Of a stretch of DNA of 64,000 nt, positions 23,228-34,859 are shown one piece after another (positions within the stretch are counted from its first letter, which is position 1; each line of letters begins with the position of its first letter). Source of the DNA: Rana temporaria (taxonomy: Eukaryota > Chordata > Amphibia > Anura > Ranidae); the NCBI RefSeq assembly GCF_905171775.1, contig NC_053489.1:330866089-330930088 (forward strand). Direction: 5' to 3'. Under the pieces are notes generated by a model. It made no database searches. It was not told the origin of the DNA and saw only the letters and a program-made list of their open reading frames with translations. The position numbers and the translations under genes were made by a program.

Positions 23228-25594
23228 CTTGGGAGTGTGTTTTTTTTTTCTTTTGTAAAATTCTTTTTATTGAAATTTTTCAACATGACAGACAAACACA
23301 AACAAGAGAGTGTCACGGCACAACACCATGTCTCTCGCGACCAACATGGTCGTATCATTGGCATCTTACCTAACATAGGTAGCTACCTTCCAAGGAATAC
23401 ATAACTCCCAACCCCTAACCCCCCCTCCCTCCCTCCCTTAGTCCCGTAACTCAGTCCACCACCACCTCCGATATCCGTGTCTGGAGAATTGAAGATCAGG
23501 TACATGTTTCCTGGCGGTAAATACAGGTAATGGCAGATATATATCACCCAACTCATTGTTTATTAGCTATTGACTATACGCCCCGACCCGCACCCCCCCG
23601 CCACGGATTGGTCTGGAGGGGTGCCGCACTGCCCACCCCCCCCCATCTTCTCGGAAGTGTGCCCCCTTGTTTCTCATGTATAGTAGTTAAGTCAAACGTG
23701 AGGCTCTCCGTTCATCCCTCCCTCCTAACCAGCAGTGGCATCTGCATCAAACCAGGCCCGCCAGACCTTATTAAACTTATTTTTGCATCCCCTTGAGAGA
23801 TAGGTCGCCTTGTAGAAGGGCATCATCGAGTTCACCAAGCTCTTCCAAAACGCTATACCCGGTGGAGCAGGTGATTTCCACCTAAGTAATATGGCCTTCC
23901 TCCCATAGAATAGTAATATATTCAGCAAGGTTCTCTGGGCCCTGGATGGGACCACTTCCTCCACCAATCCCAGAAGGCACACCTGTACCGATAGCGGGAC
24001 AGGCACCAGTAGAATATCTTTCAGGCAAGAAACCACCCCCTCCCAAAACACTTTTATTAGCGGGCATTCCCAAAAGATGTGCTTGGCATCAGCCGGTGCG
24101 AAGGAGCACCGCCAGCACTCAGAGGCAGCCGAGGGAAACAAAGCAGAAAGTCTCGCTGGGGTGTAATAGATTTTGTGCAGAAATTTAAAATGTATCAATC
24201 TGTCCCTTGCCGAAACCAAATGTTGAAAGGGGCAATCCCACATATCGTCCCAATCCTCACCATCTATACCAGGGACCTCCCTCTCCCACCTCTCCCTGCA
24301 TTTATTCAGCGCCGCCGGGCGTTTCTTAAACATTTCCTTATAAGTGACCGACAAGGTTTTATGAAGGTCTTCCTCCATGAGCGTGTCTTCTAGAGACGAC
24401 TTAATGGACTCCACCACCTTCTCCCGGAACTGAGCCCGGAAGGCATGGCGAACCTGAATGTACCTAAAAAAATAGGAGTTTGGGAGGTCAAATCTGGCCT
24501 TGAGCTGATCAAAAGTGAGTAGGTCCCTAGCTGGTTATGTCCTTGAGAAGTTTAATACCTTTGGTCGCCCATATCATTGGATCCGGGTATGAATAAAAGT
24601 GAGGCAGCCTGGGATTCCCCCACAGCGGAGTCTGTGGCAAGAATCCCAAGTAGCTGGGGCAGGCTAGGGCCACTGCCTCGTCCCACGCTCTAACTGTCGC
24701 CCGCATGGCCGACGTCAGAGGCAGGTCCGACCCCCCTCCCCTATGTACAGCCAGTCTGAGAGTCTCATACGACCCCAAATGAGCTGCCTCTAGCACCGTG
24801 GCAGAGTCCCCATCGTCGGAGGTCAGCCACCTGTGCACGAAAACCATCTGGCCCGCAAGGTAGTACTTCCTCCAATCGGGCAAAGCCAGCCCCCCCTGTC
24901 CCCAGGGTTCCTGAAGCACCTTGAGCCCTATACGCGGCATTTTGGGGACCCAAAGAAAGGAACTAGTAATGCTATCCAATTGTTTGAAGAAGGACTTTGC
25001 ACTGGAGCGTGCCTTAGGAAATATAAAATTACTGGTAGAATTTTCATCTTCAGTAGGCTTATTCGACCGATCAGGGAGAGCGGAAGTTTCTGCCACGTCT
25101 GAGCTTTCTGCCTAAAAAAGGACAAGAGGGGGACCAAGTTAAGGGCCAGATAGTCTGCACTGTCGGCCGTGACCTTGACCCCGAGATAAGTGATGGACGA
25201 AACCCATTGTAGTGGTAACGCCGGATCCGCCCCCACCCTGGCTCCCTCATCTAATGGCAAAACCGAGGACTTGCCCCAGTTTACCTTCAGTTCTGAAAAC
25301 CCCGTAAACTCATTCAGAATCCTCAGGGCCGCACAAAGCGAGGTTCCAGGGTCCTCAAGAAACAATAGCATGTCATCGGCGTATAACGCCAGACATTCCC
25401 GAATCATGCCCACTCGAATAGCTCCCACCTCAGTAGATTTCCTAAGCACCACCGCCAAAGGCTCCATGGTAAGGGCAAAAAGAAAAGGAGACAACAGGCA
25501 TCCCTGTCTAGTTCCTCTACTCACTGAGAAAAAAGGGGAGATCGAGCGGCCCATTCTGATTGCTGCCCTAGGGGCACTATATAGTAGCGTTATC

Positions 25595-27257
25595 CAGGGC
25601 CGTCTTTAATATGGTTTGGGCCCAGGGCAAACATTTTTTTTGGGCCCCCCTCCAGCTTATTTTGGGCCTGGCTGGTTCACATGTATGTTTTGGCGGTCCT
25701 CATTTGTGCAGGTACAGCAGCCCATTGATTTGAATGGGCTGCCATGCCTTTGTTTCCTGCAGAAAAAGGTGCATTCAGCATTTTAAAAATACAGTTGCCT
25801 TGAAATCCATTCTGCTTTTGCACCATGCTACTTACCTGCAGTTCTTGCACACACAAACGCACTGTGTTTTTAAAAGCGTGACCTAAACATCTAAAAATGC
25901 AGCAAGTTTGACAGTGCGGGAACTGCAGATAAGTCACAGCAGACAGCAGAATGGACAGACAGTGCTGTATTTCAGTGCTTGATGGGCATAGGCGTGCCGT
26001 GTGCGCAGCCTATTACATGAGGCATGCGCTTTTCTTTGCAGGAAATGCAGGCATGGCGGCCCATTCAAATGAATGGGCTGCTGTGCCTGCGCAAATGTGG
26101 GCCGCCAAAACACATACATGTGAACCAGCCAGGCCCAAAATAAGCCCATCAAGCAGTTAAATACAGACAGTAATGTCATCTGCTCTGAGGCTTTACTCAG
26201 CCTGGACTGCAGGTCTGGTCTGTTATTTAAAAAGTTCCTCTATTTTACACATGGCATGGCATGGGGTCCCATGGTGCTAAAGCAGAATGGACAGACGGTG
26301 CTGTGACCCCATGCCATGCCATGTGTAAAATAGAGGAACTTTTTAAAACACTGACCAGACCTGCAGTGAATCATCAAATATTATAAAGACTTTGGGCACA
26401 CTCTACAGAAAACTTCAATTTACAATATAGATTAGCAAACAGTGACATACCTTGAGGAGCAGGACATGAAGAAGTCAGCCTCAGGAAGAGCAAACTGGGG
26501 ATGTTATAAAATCACATTCTAATTCACTTTTATATGCAAGCAGCACCCAGTGGCAGGAAGGGAGAAGTGCGCGTCTAAAGGGAAGTCAGGGGTGCTGTAC
26601 ATTTTAAAACACTGGGAAGGGAAGCAGTACTGTCACTGGCTGCGTGCCGCTGATGATTTTCAGCCTGATTTGTGGGCAGCACAGGGGCTTAACGGGAGGC
26701 AGGGCCGCCATCAGGAATTATGAGGCCACTTACACAGCTTCAGGCATGGGCCCCCTGGAGCAGAGAACCGGGATGGGGGGTGCTGCCGCCTAAAATTAAT
26801 AAAGCAGAGGGGGGGCTGCCGCAAATTTAGAAGCGGGGGGCCATTTACAAAAAAAGAAATAAAGAAAGAAATAAAGAAAAATATATATAAAAAGGGGTGT
26901 AGCCATCCGGGGCCCTGGGGACCTCTGGGCCCTTTAATAAAAAGAAAAAAGAAATAAAAAATATATATAAAAAATATATTTTAAAAAGGGGGTTGCCATC
27001 TGGGGCCCTGGGGACCTCTGGGCCCTTTAATATTTTTTTTTTAATAAAAATAAATTACAAAAAAAGGGGGTTGCCATCCGGGACCTCTGGGCCCTTTAAT
27101 AAAAAATATATATAAAGAAACATTTATAAACATTTATAAAAAAAAAGGGGGGGTTGCCATATAAACAAAAATAAAAAAATAAACATTTATAAAAAAAATA
27201 AAGGGTGTTTGCCACATGGGGCCCTGGGGAACTCTGAGCCCTTTAATAAAAAAAAAG

Positions 27258-27346
<89 letters not shown>

Positions 27347-27435
27347 GAAAAAAAAGAAATAAAATATATAAAAAAAATGTTTTTTATAAAAAATAAGGGG
27401 GGTTGCCATCCGGGGCCCTGGGGACCCCTGGGTCC

Positions 27436-27468
<33 letters not shown>

Positions 27469-27469
27469 C

Positions 27470-27520
<51 letters not shown>

Positions 27521-27775
27521 AATAAAAATATTTTTTTTATAAAAAAGGGGGGTTGTCATCCGGGGCCCTGGGGAACTATGGGCCCCTGGGGACCCCCAGA
27601 CCTCTAAAAAAAAATTGGCCCTTTAATAAAAAATAAAATAAAAATATATTAAAAAATTGTCCGTTTAATAAAAATATATAATTTTTTATTTTTTAATTTA
27701 AAAATAAATAAAAAAAAGGGGGGGTTGCCATCTGGGGCCCTGGGGTCCTCCGGGCCCCTGGGGGCCTCCGGACCC

Positions 27776-27811
<36 letters not shown>

Positions 27812-27910
27812 TTTTTTTTTTTTTTTTTTCAAAGGGGGTTGCTTTGGGCCCCCAACAGTGACAGGGCCCAGGGCACCTGCCCCATTTGCCCTGCGGTAAA
27901 GACGGCCCTG
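25595..27910. mobile_element. Non-autonomous hAT element, 2316 bp, with internal palindromes and tandem blocks
   Basis: Perfect 14-bp termini CAGGGCCGTCTTTA are inverted, and GCGTTATC is duplicated exactly (25587-25594, 27911-27918). The interior holds an inverted repeat (25650-25790 versus 26015-26150), a second one (26205-26275 versus 26295-26365), and then tandem copies of a 'gggttgccatccggggccct' unit mixed with A-rich and TA-rich tracts (26890-27840). No transposase is present. It splits the reverse transcriptase of the surrounding LINE between block A and block B. Confidence 0.9.
26890..27840. repeat. Tandem 'ttgccatccggggccctggg' blocks with A- and TA-rich tracts
   Basis: About seven GC-rich blocks (each ~45 bp) alternate with A-rich tracts of variable length that include (TA)n at about 27259-27343, (TAA)n at 27438-27468 and another (TA)n at 27473-27525. 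Tyr/Ile-rich open frames across this region come from the microsatellites. Confidence 0.85.
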
Positions 27911-28231
27911 GCGTTATCCATTGTCTAAAAACCGGACCAAACCCCATACTCTCTAGAACTCGGTGCATATACCCCCAATCTATTGAGTCAAATGCCTTTT
28001 CTATATCGATTGACACACTAATTCTGGTACCCCCCTCTGGCCCGGGGAGTTGAAGATGCGTAAACAGACGCCTCAAATTCGTGTCTGTAGATTTCCCGGG
28101 CATGAACCCCGTCTGGTCAATATCGACCAGAGAGGAGATCACCCCCACCAGCCGCATGGCCAGAATCTTCGTTAGAATTTTTAGATCTACGTTCAAAAGG
28201 GCAATAGGTCTGTATGCAGAGCATTCTAGCG

Positions 28232-28379
28232 CATGGGTCTTCAAACTACGGCCCTCCAGGTGTTCGGGAACTACAATTCCCATCATGCCTAGTCATGTCT
28301 GTGAATGTCAGAGTTTTGCAATGCCTCATGGGATTTGTAGTTCCGCAACAGCTGGAGGGCCGCAGTTTGAGGATCCCTG
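28232..28379. mobile_element. hAT MITE, 148 bp
   Basis: Inverted ends CATGGGTCTTCAAACT and, inverted, CAGGGATCCTCAAACT, both continuing into CGGCCCTCCAG. TTCTAGCG is duplicated exactly (28224-28231, 28380-28387). It lies in ORF2 of the full-length LINE, upstream of reverse-transcriptase block A. Confidence 0.9.
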
Positions 28380-30764
28380 TTCTAGCGGGTCTTTGCCAGG
28401 TTTGGGCAGCAGCACCATGTAGGCGTCTAGCATGGAGGCAGGGAGCCTATTCAATTCCAAGCACCGAGCGAAGAGGGCATTTAATCTAGGGGCAATTTCC
28501 TCGGCAAAACATTTGTAGAAGTCCGCCGGGAAGCCATCGGGTCCCGGGGATTTATGAGGGGGAAAGAAAAAATGGCCGCCACTATTTCTTTATTAGTAAT
28601 GGGGGCATCCAGCAATTCCCGTTCTCCGTCAGACAACCCCGGGAGGGCCAAGCCCCCCAAGAGGGTATCCAACTCAGCGGAGTCATAGCTCGAGATCGGG
28701 GCATAAAGGTCTGAGAAATATTTTTGAAAAACCTCTAACACTTCAGAGGGGTCACTAACTAGGGTCCCATCCTTGTTATTAATTACCGGGATATTGGTGA
28801 TGTGATTGTCTACCGCCACCAGTCTCGCCAGCAGTTTCCCATTCTTGTCCCCCTCCGAGAAGACCGATTCGGCACTATGTCGAACCTCTGTGTGGGCCAG
28901 ATCCGAAAAGTGCACGAAGAGAGTCCGCCTAGCCTCCATCAGGGATATATATGAAGCATCGGAGGGGCAGCTGGCATGTCTCTCCGCCCACTCCCGTTCA
29001 GCCTCCTGCAATTTTTGTACTTCAGCATTATGAGTCACCCTCTCTGCCTTGATGGCTGACACACATTCACCCCTCATTACTGCTTTAAAGGAGTCCCACA
29101 CCACCGGCGGATCCGCAGAGTCCTCATTTATTGGCCAGTAAGAGGCAGCCGCCTCTCTCAAACGGTCCATCACTTGGTCATTCTGCAGCCATCCTGGTGA
29201 CAACAGCCAACTCCCCCTCCCCCTCCCAGTGGACAGGCCCAGAGTGAGAGACAGGGGGCAATGATCAGACCCCCCCCCCCCGCCAGGTAAGTAACGTCCT
29301 GCACCATAGGCAGTAGATCTGAATTACCAAACACCAAGTCTATCCTGGCCGAGGAGTGATGAACCGCAGAAATGTGGGAGTAGGCCCTCCGAAGTGGGTT
29401 CCTCACCCGCCACACCTCCGTTAGGCCGGTCACTGATGCCCACGAGAGTAGTTCCGCTGACCCCAGCCTCCCCGGATTAGACGAGTCCAACGCATCCAGA
29501 ATGGCGTTGAAGTCACCCATCACCACCATAGGGAGGTGAGCAAATGGGGCCAGCCGAACAAACAAGTCATAAAGCACTTGAATATTCGCAGGCGGAGGCA
29601 GATAAACATTTACCATTAACATCTTATAATGAAATATGTCCAGGAGGACCGCCACATATCGCCCCCTGGGTCGGAGAAGACCTGGTGTATAGTGCATGGC
29701 AACGCTTTACTAATGAGGATGGACACCCCCCTCGCAAAGGTGGAGTAGGTAGCATGAAAAGACTTCTGGACCCAGGCCCTGCGTAGAGCCAGGACCCTGC
29801 TGCCATCCAAGTGCGTCTCCTGCAGAAAGGCGATATGCGGTTTACACTGTTTAAGCATTTGAAAGACTGAGGCCCTTTTGAACTTGTTGTTCAGTCCCCG
29901 TACATTCCAAGACATTACATTGACCCTATCCGCCATCTATCCACTGTAAATTGATGAGACAAAAATATAATAGAAACCATAACTGAAAAGTAAATGACTG
30001 CAACCCGCTAGGGCGTAGTATAGGACACATACAACCTGCACTGTTAGACACTTCAGGCCCCTGATTCAGGTGTGTAACCCTGATTCTTATTAGTAGGTGG
30101 TGAACTGAGTTATAACTTCCCTCCCCTGCTATCATACCACCCCTATACAACAAAAAACTTGGTACGCAGCTTAGTCCCAAACTCCCAAAAAAGGGGAGAA
30201 AACAAAAATTACGTAGGGAGTCTCTGACCTCTCAACGAATAGTTCAGCAAGCAAAAAAGAAAAACGAAAAGAAAAGTTCCAGTGTATCTCCAAGGAACTC
30301 CATGCGATAAAGTTAGGACACAATGAGAAAACATGAAAACTTCCTGCACACTGTCCGAGCTGCACAGGACAGACCTGCAGTCCAGGAACGGCACCTAGTG
30401 GCTACTCACAGGCATTGTCAGTGGGCTTGGATCAGAAAAAGAAAGGGGGGGAATCTTTGGCTCAGGGAGACAAAAAAATAAAGAAGCATAATGGGGGGAC
30501 AAGGCAACCAAAACTGGGGGATGCCCCAGACATACCTGTGCAGCAAGGAAAGTGCATCACAGAGATCCACGGATAGCAGGTCACCTGCAGCCACTTCAGG
30601 CGAAGGTGAGATGCATCAGGCACCCCAAACTAAGGGACAACTTCTCAAAAATCAAAGGAAAAATCAAGGAAACAAAAAAAAAGGAGAGTGAGAATATCTT
30701 CAGAGCACACTCAATAACAGCTTACTGCAACCGCCACCGATATCACAGGTTACTGTCCAGCCAC

Positions 30765-31637
30765 TCACAGGCCTCCGCCTGGGATTCGAAAAAATTTGAC
30801 CGATCCTTTGTGTTGAACCCGGAGTCTGTTGGGGTAGAGCATACTGTATTGGATTCCTTTATCCCTCAGCCTCTTACGGATATCGTTGAAGGAACGTCGC
30901 TTGCGCTGGGTTTCCGCCGAAAAATCCGGGAAGAGCATTACCCTGGTGTTTTCAAAACGCAGCTCCTGATGTTTCCGGGACTCCCGCAGGATCATGTCTC
31001 GATCTCGGTAGTTGAGGAACCGGACGAGAAAAGGGCGCGGGAATGCTCCCGGGGGGCGCACCCCTGTGGGCACTCTGTGCGCCCGCTCCGCCACGTAGGT
31101 AGGGGGAAGATTCCCCAGTTTCAGGCAGTCCCACCACCCGGACATTATTTCTTCTTTGGCGGTCTTCCGCGTCATCCGCTCTGCGTTGAAGGGAGTTCAC
31201 CTGTTCCCGCAGCTCCAGCAGTTGAGCTCCATGAGAGTGGGTCACATCCTCCACCTCGGGTTTATCCACCCCTCAGCCTCAGTGAGTCGGCCCCGATATT
31301 TGTCTATGTCATGCCGAATGAGCATGCACTCTGTGGCGACATGGTCGATTCTCACCATCACCGCCGCCTTGCTGGCATCTATGGCCTCCAGGATGGGTCT
31401 GGTGATGGCGTCCCACGATGCACCGAGTTCCCGGGGATCAGGCTGGTGGTCTTCCGGGCCGCTACCCCCAATCACTTCAGGCTCCTCCATGCTCCTGTTC
31501 TTCCTCCCCTTGTTCTCGTTAGGCATACAGGGAGGCAAGATGGCCGCGGCTGCTCCCGGATCAATGCCACGTGTAGAGCGGGTCTGGCGCTGCGAGTTCT
31601 GCCTTGTCCTCCCCTGCCGGTGCCCACCCTTTCTCAT
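30765..31637 (-). pseudogene. ORF1 of the full-length LINE, two frameshifts
   Basis: The ATG is at 31637. The basic N-terminus (MRKGGHRQGRTRQNS) fits RNA binding. A coiled coil spans about 31230-31400 (LLELREQVNSLQRRADDAEDR), followed by RRNNVRVVGLPE and a C-terminal domain with LVRFLNYRDRDMIL and GIQYSMLYPNRLRV. A shift near 31265 and a second near 31110 cancel each other, so N- and C-terminal parts share a frame. Total length is about 290 residues. The spacing and motifs are those of a Transposase_22-type protein. Confidence 0.8.
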
Positions 31638-31793
31638 GTCCAGGATGTCACAAACACTGCCCGACCTTGTAAGCAGGGAATAGTTCGGTAAATCGTCCGA
31701 AAAATGGATGAATAGTCAGGATCAGCACGGAGCTCCAGAGAAACACTTGCTGCCTCGTTCACATCCGGCCACGCCCCCCTTGGGAGTGTGTTT

Positions 31794-32335
31794 GATCTCC
31801 CCTTACCATTTAGGGTTTATCCCCCATCGCCTTATTAAAAATAATATACGCCTAGCCACAGATATTATTCAGGATGCTACCCTCTTCTCTAGGAAATTGT
31901 TCATGTTGAGCTTAGATATTCATAAAGCTTTCGATAGTGTGTCTTGGAGCTATGTGTTTCTCCTTTTACAGCGCTTTAGATTTCAGGTTGACTTTCTCCA
32001 GACCTTTCAGGCCCTTTACCAGAACCACAGTACACAGGTTAAAATCCCTGGGTGTAGATCAGAGTTTTTACAGCTTGGCAGGGGCACCAGACAGGGATGC
32101 CCACTGTCCCCTCTCATTTTTGCCCTGGCTATTGAGCCACTTGCCATTGCAATACTGCAGCACCCGGACATCTCAGGTTACTGAAAGGCCTCATCCACAT
32201 ACAAATTGTGCATGTACGCAGATGACATCCCCCTATTCCTTACCAACCCCTTAATCACACTTCCAAACCTCCTTCAAACTCTCTCCACATTTGCTAATAT
32301 CTCAGGCCTTTCGGTTAACGTGAAAAAAAACTATT
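31794..32335 (+). pseudogene. LINE ORF2: reverse transcriptase (second half)
   Basis: GFIPHRLIKNNIRLATDIIQDA leads to LFMLSLDIHKAFDSVSW (block A) and GTRQGCPLSPLIFALAIEPLA (block B). The block with ...YADDIPLFL follows in a shifted frame near 32214. The match stops near 32335. The frame is broken at least twice. Confidence 0.85.
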
Positions 32336-32699
32336 TGTTGCACTAGAAATTAGATATAAACAATTAAATTAAAAAAATATATAACAGCTGACACAATATT
32401 GTTGGGCACTATGAACAGTAACAGGGGATGCAGGTGTAGCACTAAAAAGAAATAAAAAAGACAGTTCTAATAAATCGCTCCAAGGTGATGAAATGAAGCA
32501 CAAATAAATCCAAAGGTCCAAGAGAGAGGAGACCAGGAATAGAAATTAATGAAAGAGCTGTCACCAACACCTGTACACACTGACCCTTACCATCAGTGCA
32601 TAGGTAATGCACATGTAGACAGATCCTAAGGCAAACTTCAAGGAACTTTAACTCACCATATAATTCCTCCTACAAAACGATCTCCTAAAATTCCTCTTT
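32336..32699. other. Non-coding DNA of unknown origin
   Basis: The stretch follows the break-off point of the plus-strand LINE. It has no recognisable frame or terminal repeat. Confidence 0.45.
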
Positions 32700-33125
32700 C
32701 TACAGACCAGCCAGATGATAGTGATGAAATGTGATCACAGCACGATCAACCAGAGCAGCTTTTGGCAGTATTTGCTTGATGGTAGTATAGTGTTTCCATC
32801 CACATAGCATGCTTTGTTAAACTGTATTTAATGGGGTGAAGAATGCTGACTGTACTAAATGATGTCAGGAGGTATCCTCAGTTCTGGCTGTGAGCTTCTT
32901 CCCTGCCTGATCCTGCACCTTGCATACTGAACAAAGGTGGGACTCTGATGTGAAGAGGAGACTTCCCCTCCAGCACCAAGGATAAGGTGACATCATTTAA
33001 TACAGTCAGCATTCTTCAGCCCATTAAATACAGTTTAACACAGCATGCTATGTGGATGGAAACCCTATACTACTGTCAAGCAAATACTGCCAATAGCTGC
33101 TCTGGTTGACATCGTGCTGTGACAC
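32700..33125. repeat. Inverted repeat with ~140-bp arms
   Basis: The left arm (about 32730-32870: 'cacagcacgatcaaccagagcagc', 'tccatccacatagcatgct', 'gaatgctgactgta') is matched inverted by the right arm (about 32985-33120). About 115 bp separates the arms. Termini and target duplication were not resolved. Confidence 0.75.
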
Positions 33126-33134
33126 TTTTTTCCT

Positions 33135-33612
33135 CCAGGTGAATGGGTAGGGGTATGATGTACCCCATACTCATTCACCTAGGGTGGGGGGCCGGGATCC
33201 GGGGCCCCCTTATTAAAGGGGGCTCCTGGATTCCAATAAGCCCCCCGCCCGCAGCCCCCGACAATCAACGGCTAGAGTTGTTGGGAAGAGGCCCTTGTCC
33301 CCATCAACATGGGGACAGGGTGCTTTGGGGTGGGGGGCCACAGGATACCCCCCTGCCTCAAAGCACCCACCCCCCATGTTGAGGGCATGCAGCCTAGTAC
33401 GGCTCTGGGGGGCACTCGCTCGTCCCCACCCCCTTTCCTGATCGGCTGGGCTGTGTGCTCAGATAAGGGTCTGGTATGGATTTTGGGGGAACCCCCGGCG
33501 CCTCTTTTTCGGCGTAGGGGGGTTGCCCCTAAAATCCATACCTGACCTAAGGGCCTGGTATGCTCCTGGAGGGGAACCCATTCCGTTTTTTTATAAAAAA
33601 ATTGGCGTGGAG
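33135..33612. repeat. GC-rich dispersed repeat, single arm (foldback-arm family)
   Basis: It is colinear with 59930-60420 ('gtgaatgggtaggggta', 'atgtaccccata', 'ccccgacaatcaacggc', 'atgttgagggcatg', 'ggtctggtatgga'). It is present here without the inverted partner arm, which shows that the arm can spread or survive alone. Confidence 0.8.
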
Positions 33613-34492
33613 CTCCCCCTCCCCCATGATTCATACCAAACACAGTGCATGGAAGTGGTGGGAATCCAAGTCGGATCCCCGTTCATTGAAAGTCGGATGT
33701 ATGTTGGCTTCAACACATGTTTTCCTTCCCGGTGAGCCAGCTTGGCGCTGGCTCCCGTGACGAGGCTCGTAGGTGGTTAATCTCGCCGATAAAAGCAGCG
33801 AGATTGACACAATATTGTGGTCACCTACTGTACATCAGGGGACATTGTTTTTTATTTTTAATAAAGCAATTGTCAAAAACTTGTTTTTTTTACCCTTTTT
33901 TGGTTCACACCCATGCGATCCGATTCATGCCTGAACTAACAGTTCACACTGCGATATACAAACTGATTTGCGGGTGTCATTAACTTTCTATCGACACTCC
34001 CAGTGGTTTGCATAGTGGAGTGTGAACTGCCTTGCAGGTCAGGTGCGTTGCGGAAACCCACAGTAAATATGCAGTGTTCCTGCATCGCACTATTGTGAAC
34101 CAAGCCTTAAAAACTACATATAAACCAACATATTTTTTCTTTTCTTCTTGCTCAGCATGCTACAATATGCTGAAGAGTCTCAGGTAAATAATCCTAATCA
34201 TAGTTTGAAGTGAATAAGAATGAATTTGCTGGAGGGTCCAAGCACTGTACAGTTTTCTTTTTGTGTTTACTTTATGGATGACTTCTAGATTCTGTGATGT
34301 CGATCCACAAGTTTTTTTTCTGATGAGAATACAACTAGGGGAACAATAAAAATGTTCAGTTTTCTACACTTTGTAGAAAACACGTATTAGTACATTTGAA
34401 AATGTTTGCAACTGCCTCTTAAACATTTTTAAGCTTTTTAAAGCAAACATAAGCACGGCTGAAATAGAGTGTGCGGAGAGGCCAGAGCACTC
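33613..34492. other. Non-coding DNA, nothing firmly recognised
   Basis: The stretch includes a small hairpin (gagccagcttggcgctggctc, about 33735) and an AATAAAG followed by T-rich text at 33860. Together these could be the remains of a short transcription unit or terminal repeat. Neither can be supported further. Confidence 0.4.
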
Positions 34493-34495
34493 TTA

Positions 34496-34856
34496 TGCCG
34501 CATACACACGGTCGGAATTTCCGACAACAAATGAACGATGGGAGCTTTTTGTCGGAAGTTCCGACCGTGTGTAGGCTCCATCAGACATTTGCTGTCGGAA
34601 TTTCCGACAACAAAAATTTGAGAGCTTGTTCTGAAAAGCGCAAATCGTCTCTCACCAAACTTCTTCTAACACGACTGGTATTGAACTTCCCTTTTATAGT
34701 GCTGTTGTATGTCTTGTACGTCACAGCATCCTTGGCGTTCGGAAATTCTGACAACATTTGTGTGACCGCGTGTATGCAAGACAAGTTTGAGCCAACATCC
34801 GTCAGAAAAAAATCCACGGTTTTGTTGTCGGAATTTCCGATCGTCTGTACGCGACA
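34496..34856. mobile_element. Harbinger-like MITE, 361 bp
   Basis: Ends TGCCGCATACACAC and GTACGCGACA are inverted, with TTA duplicated (34493-34495, 34857-34859). The internal 'ggaatttccgacaacaaa' repeats match the copy at 16446. Confidence 0.8.
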
Positions 34857-34859
34857 TTA

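Larger units (their letters stand above)
23725..29936 (-). pseudogene. ORF2 of the full-length LINE: endonuclease, reverse transcriptase, CCHC end
   Basis: The ATG at 29936 opens the endonuclease (VNVMSWNVRGLNNKFKR, then FLQETHLDG, GDFNAIL near 29510, SARIDLVFGN near 29330). The linker has GDKNGKLLARLV. Reverse transcriptase blocks are YRPIALLNVDLKI, SIDIEKAFDSIDW (about 28000), GTRQGCLLSPFLFAL (about 25500) and YADDMLLF (about 25375). The C-terminus carries a CX2CX8HX4C knuckle (CWRC to HIFWEC, about 24090). Two hAT inserts and several frameshifts interrupt it. All key catalytic motifs are still readable, so the element died fairly recently. Confidence 0.9.
23243..31778 (-). mobile_element. 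Full-length L1/Tx1-like LINE with 15-bp target-site duplication
   Basis: CTTGGGAGTGTGTTT flanks the element exactly (23228-23242 and 31779-31793). The 3' end at 23243 has a short tail (T run on the plus strand) and an AATAAA at 23266-23271 (minus). The order is 5' UTR (31638-31778), ORF1 (30765-31637), spacer (29937-30764), ORF2 (23725-29936) and 3' UTR. It has received two hAT elements (25595-27910, 28232-28379). Without these it is about 6.1 kb, normal for the clade. Identical target duplications suggest moderate age despite frameshifts. Confidence 0.9.
20640..32335 (+). mobile_element. L1/Tx1-like LINE (plus strand), split by a full-length LINE
   Basis: The parts in order are 5' UTR (about 20640-20695), ORF1 pieces (20696-21603), spacer, ORF2 endonuclease end and linker (22190-23227), the foreign LINE at 23243-31778, then ORF2 reverse transcriptase (31794-32335). 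The halves join seamlessly once the insert and one 15-bp duplication are removed. The element breaks off inside the reverse transcriptase at about 32335. Confidence 0.8.

Noticed and set aside
27187..27607. Tyr/Ile-rich frames
   Set aside because: Translation of (TA)n and (TAA)n microsatellites inside a hAT element.
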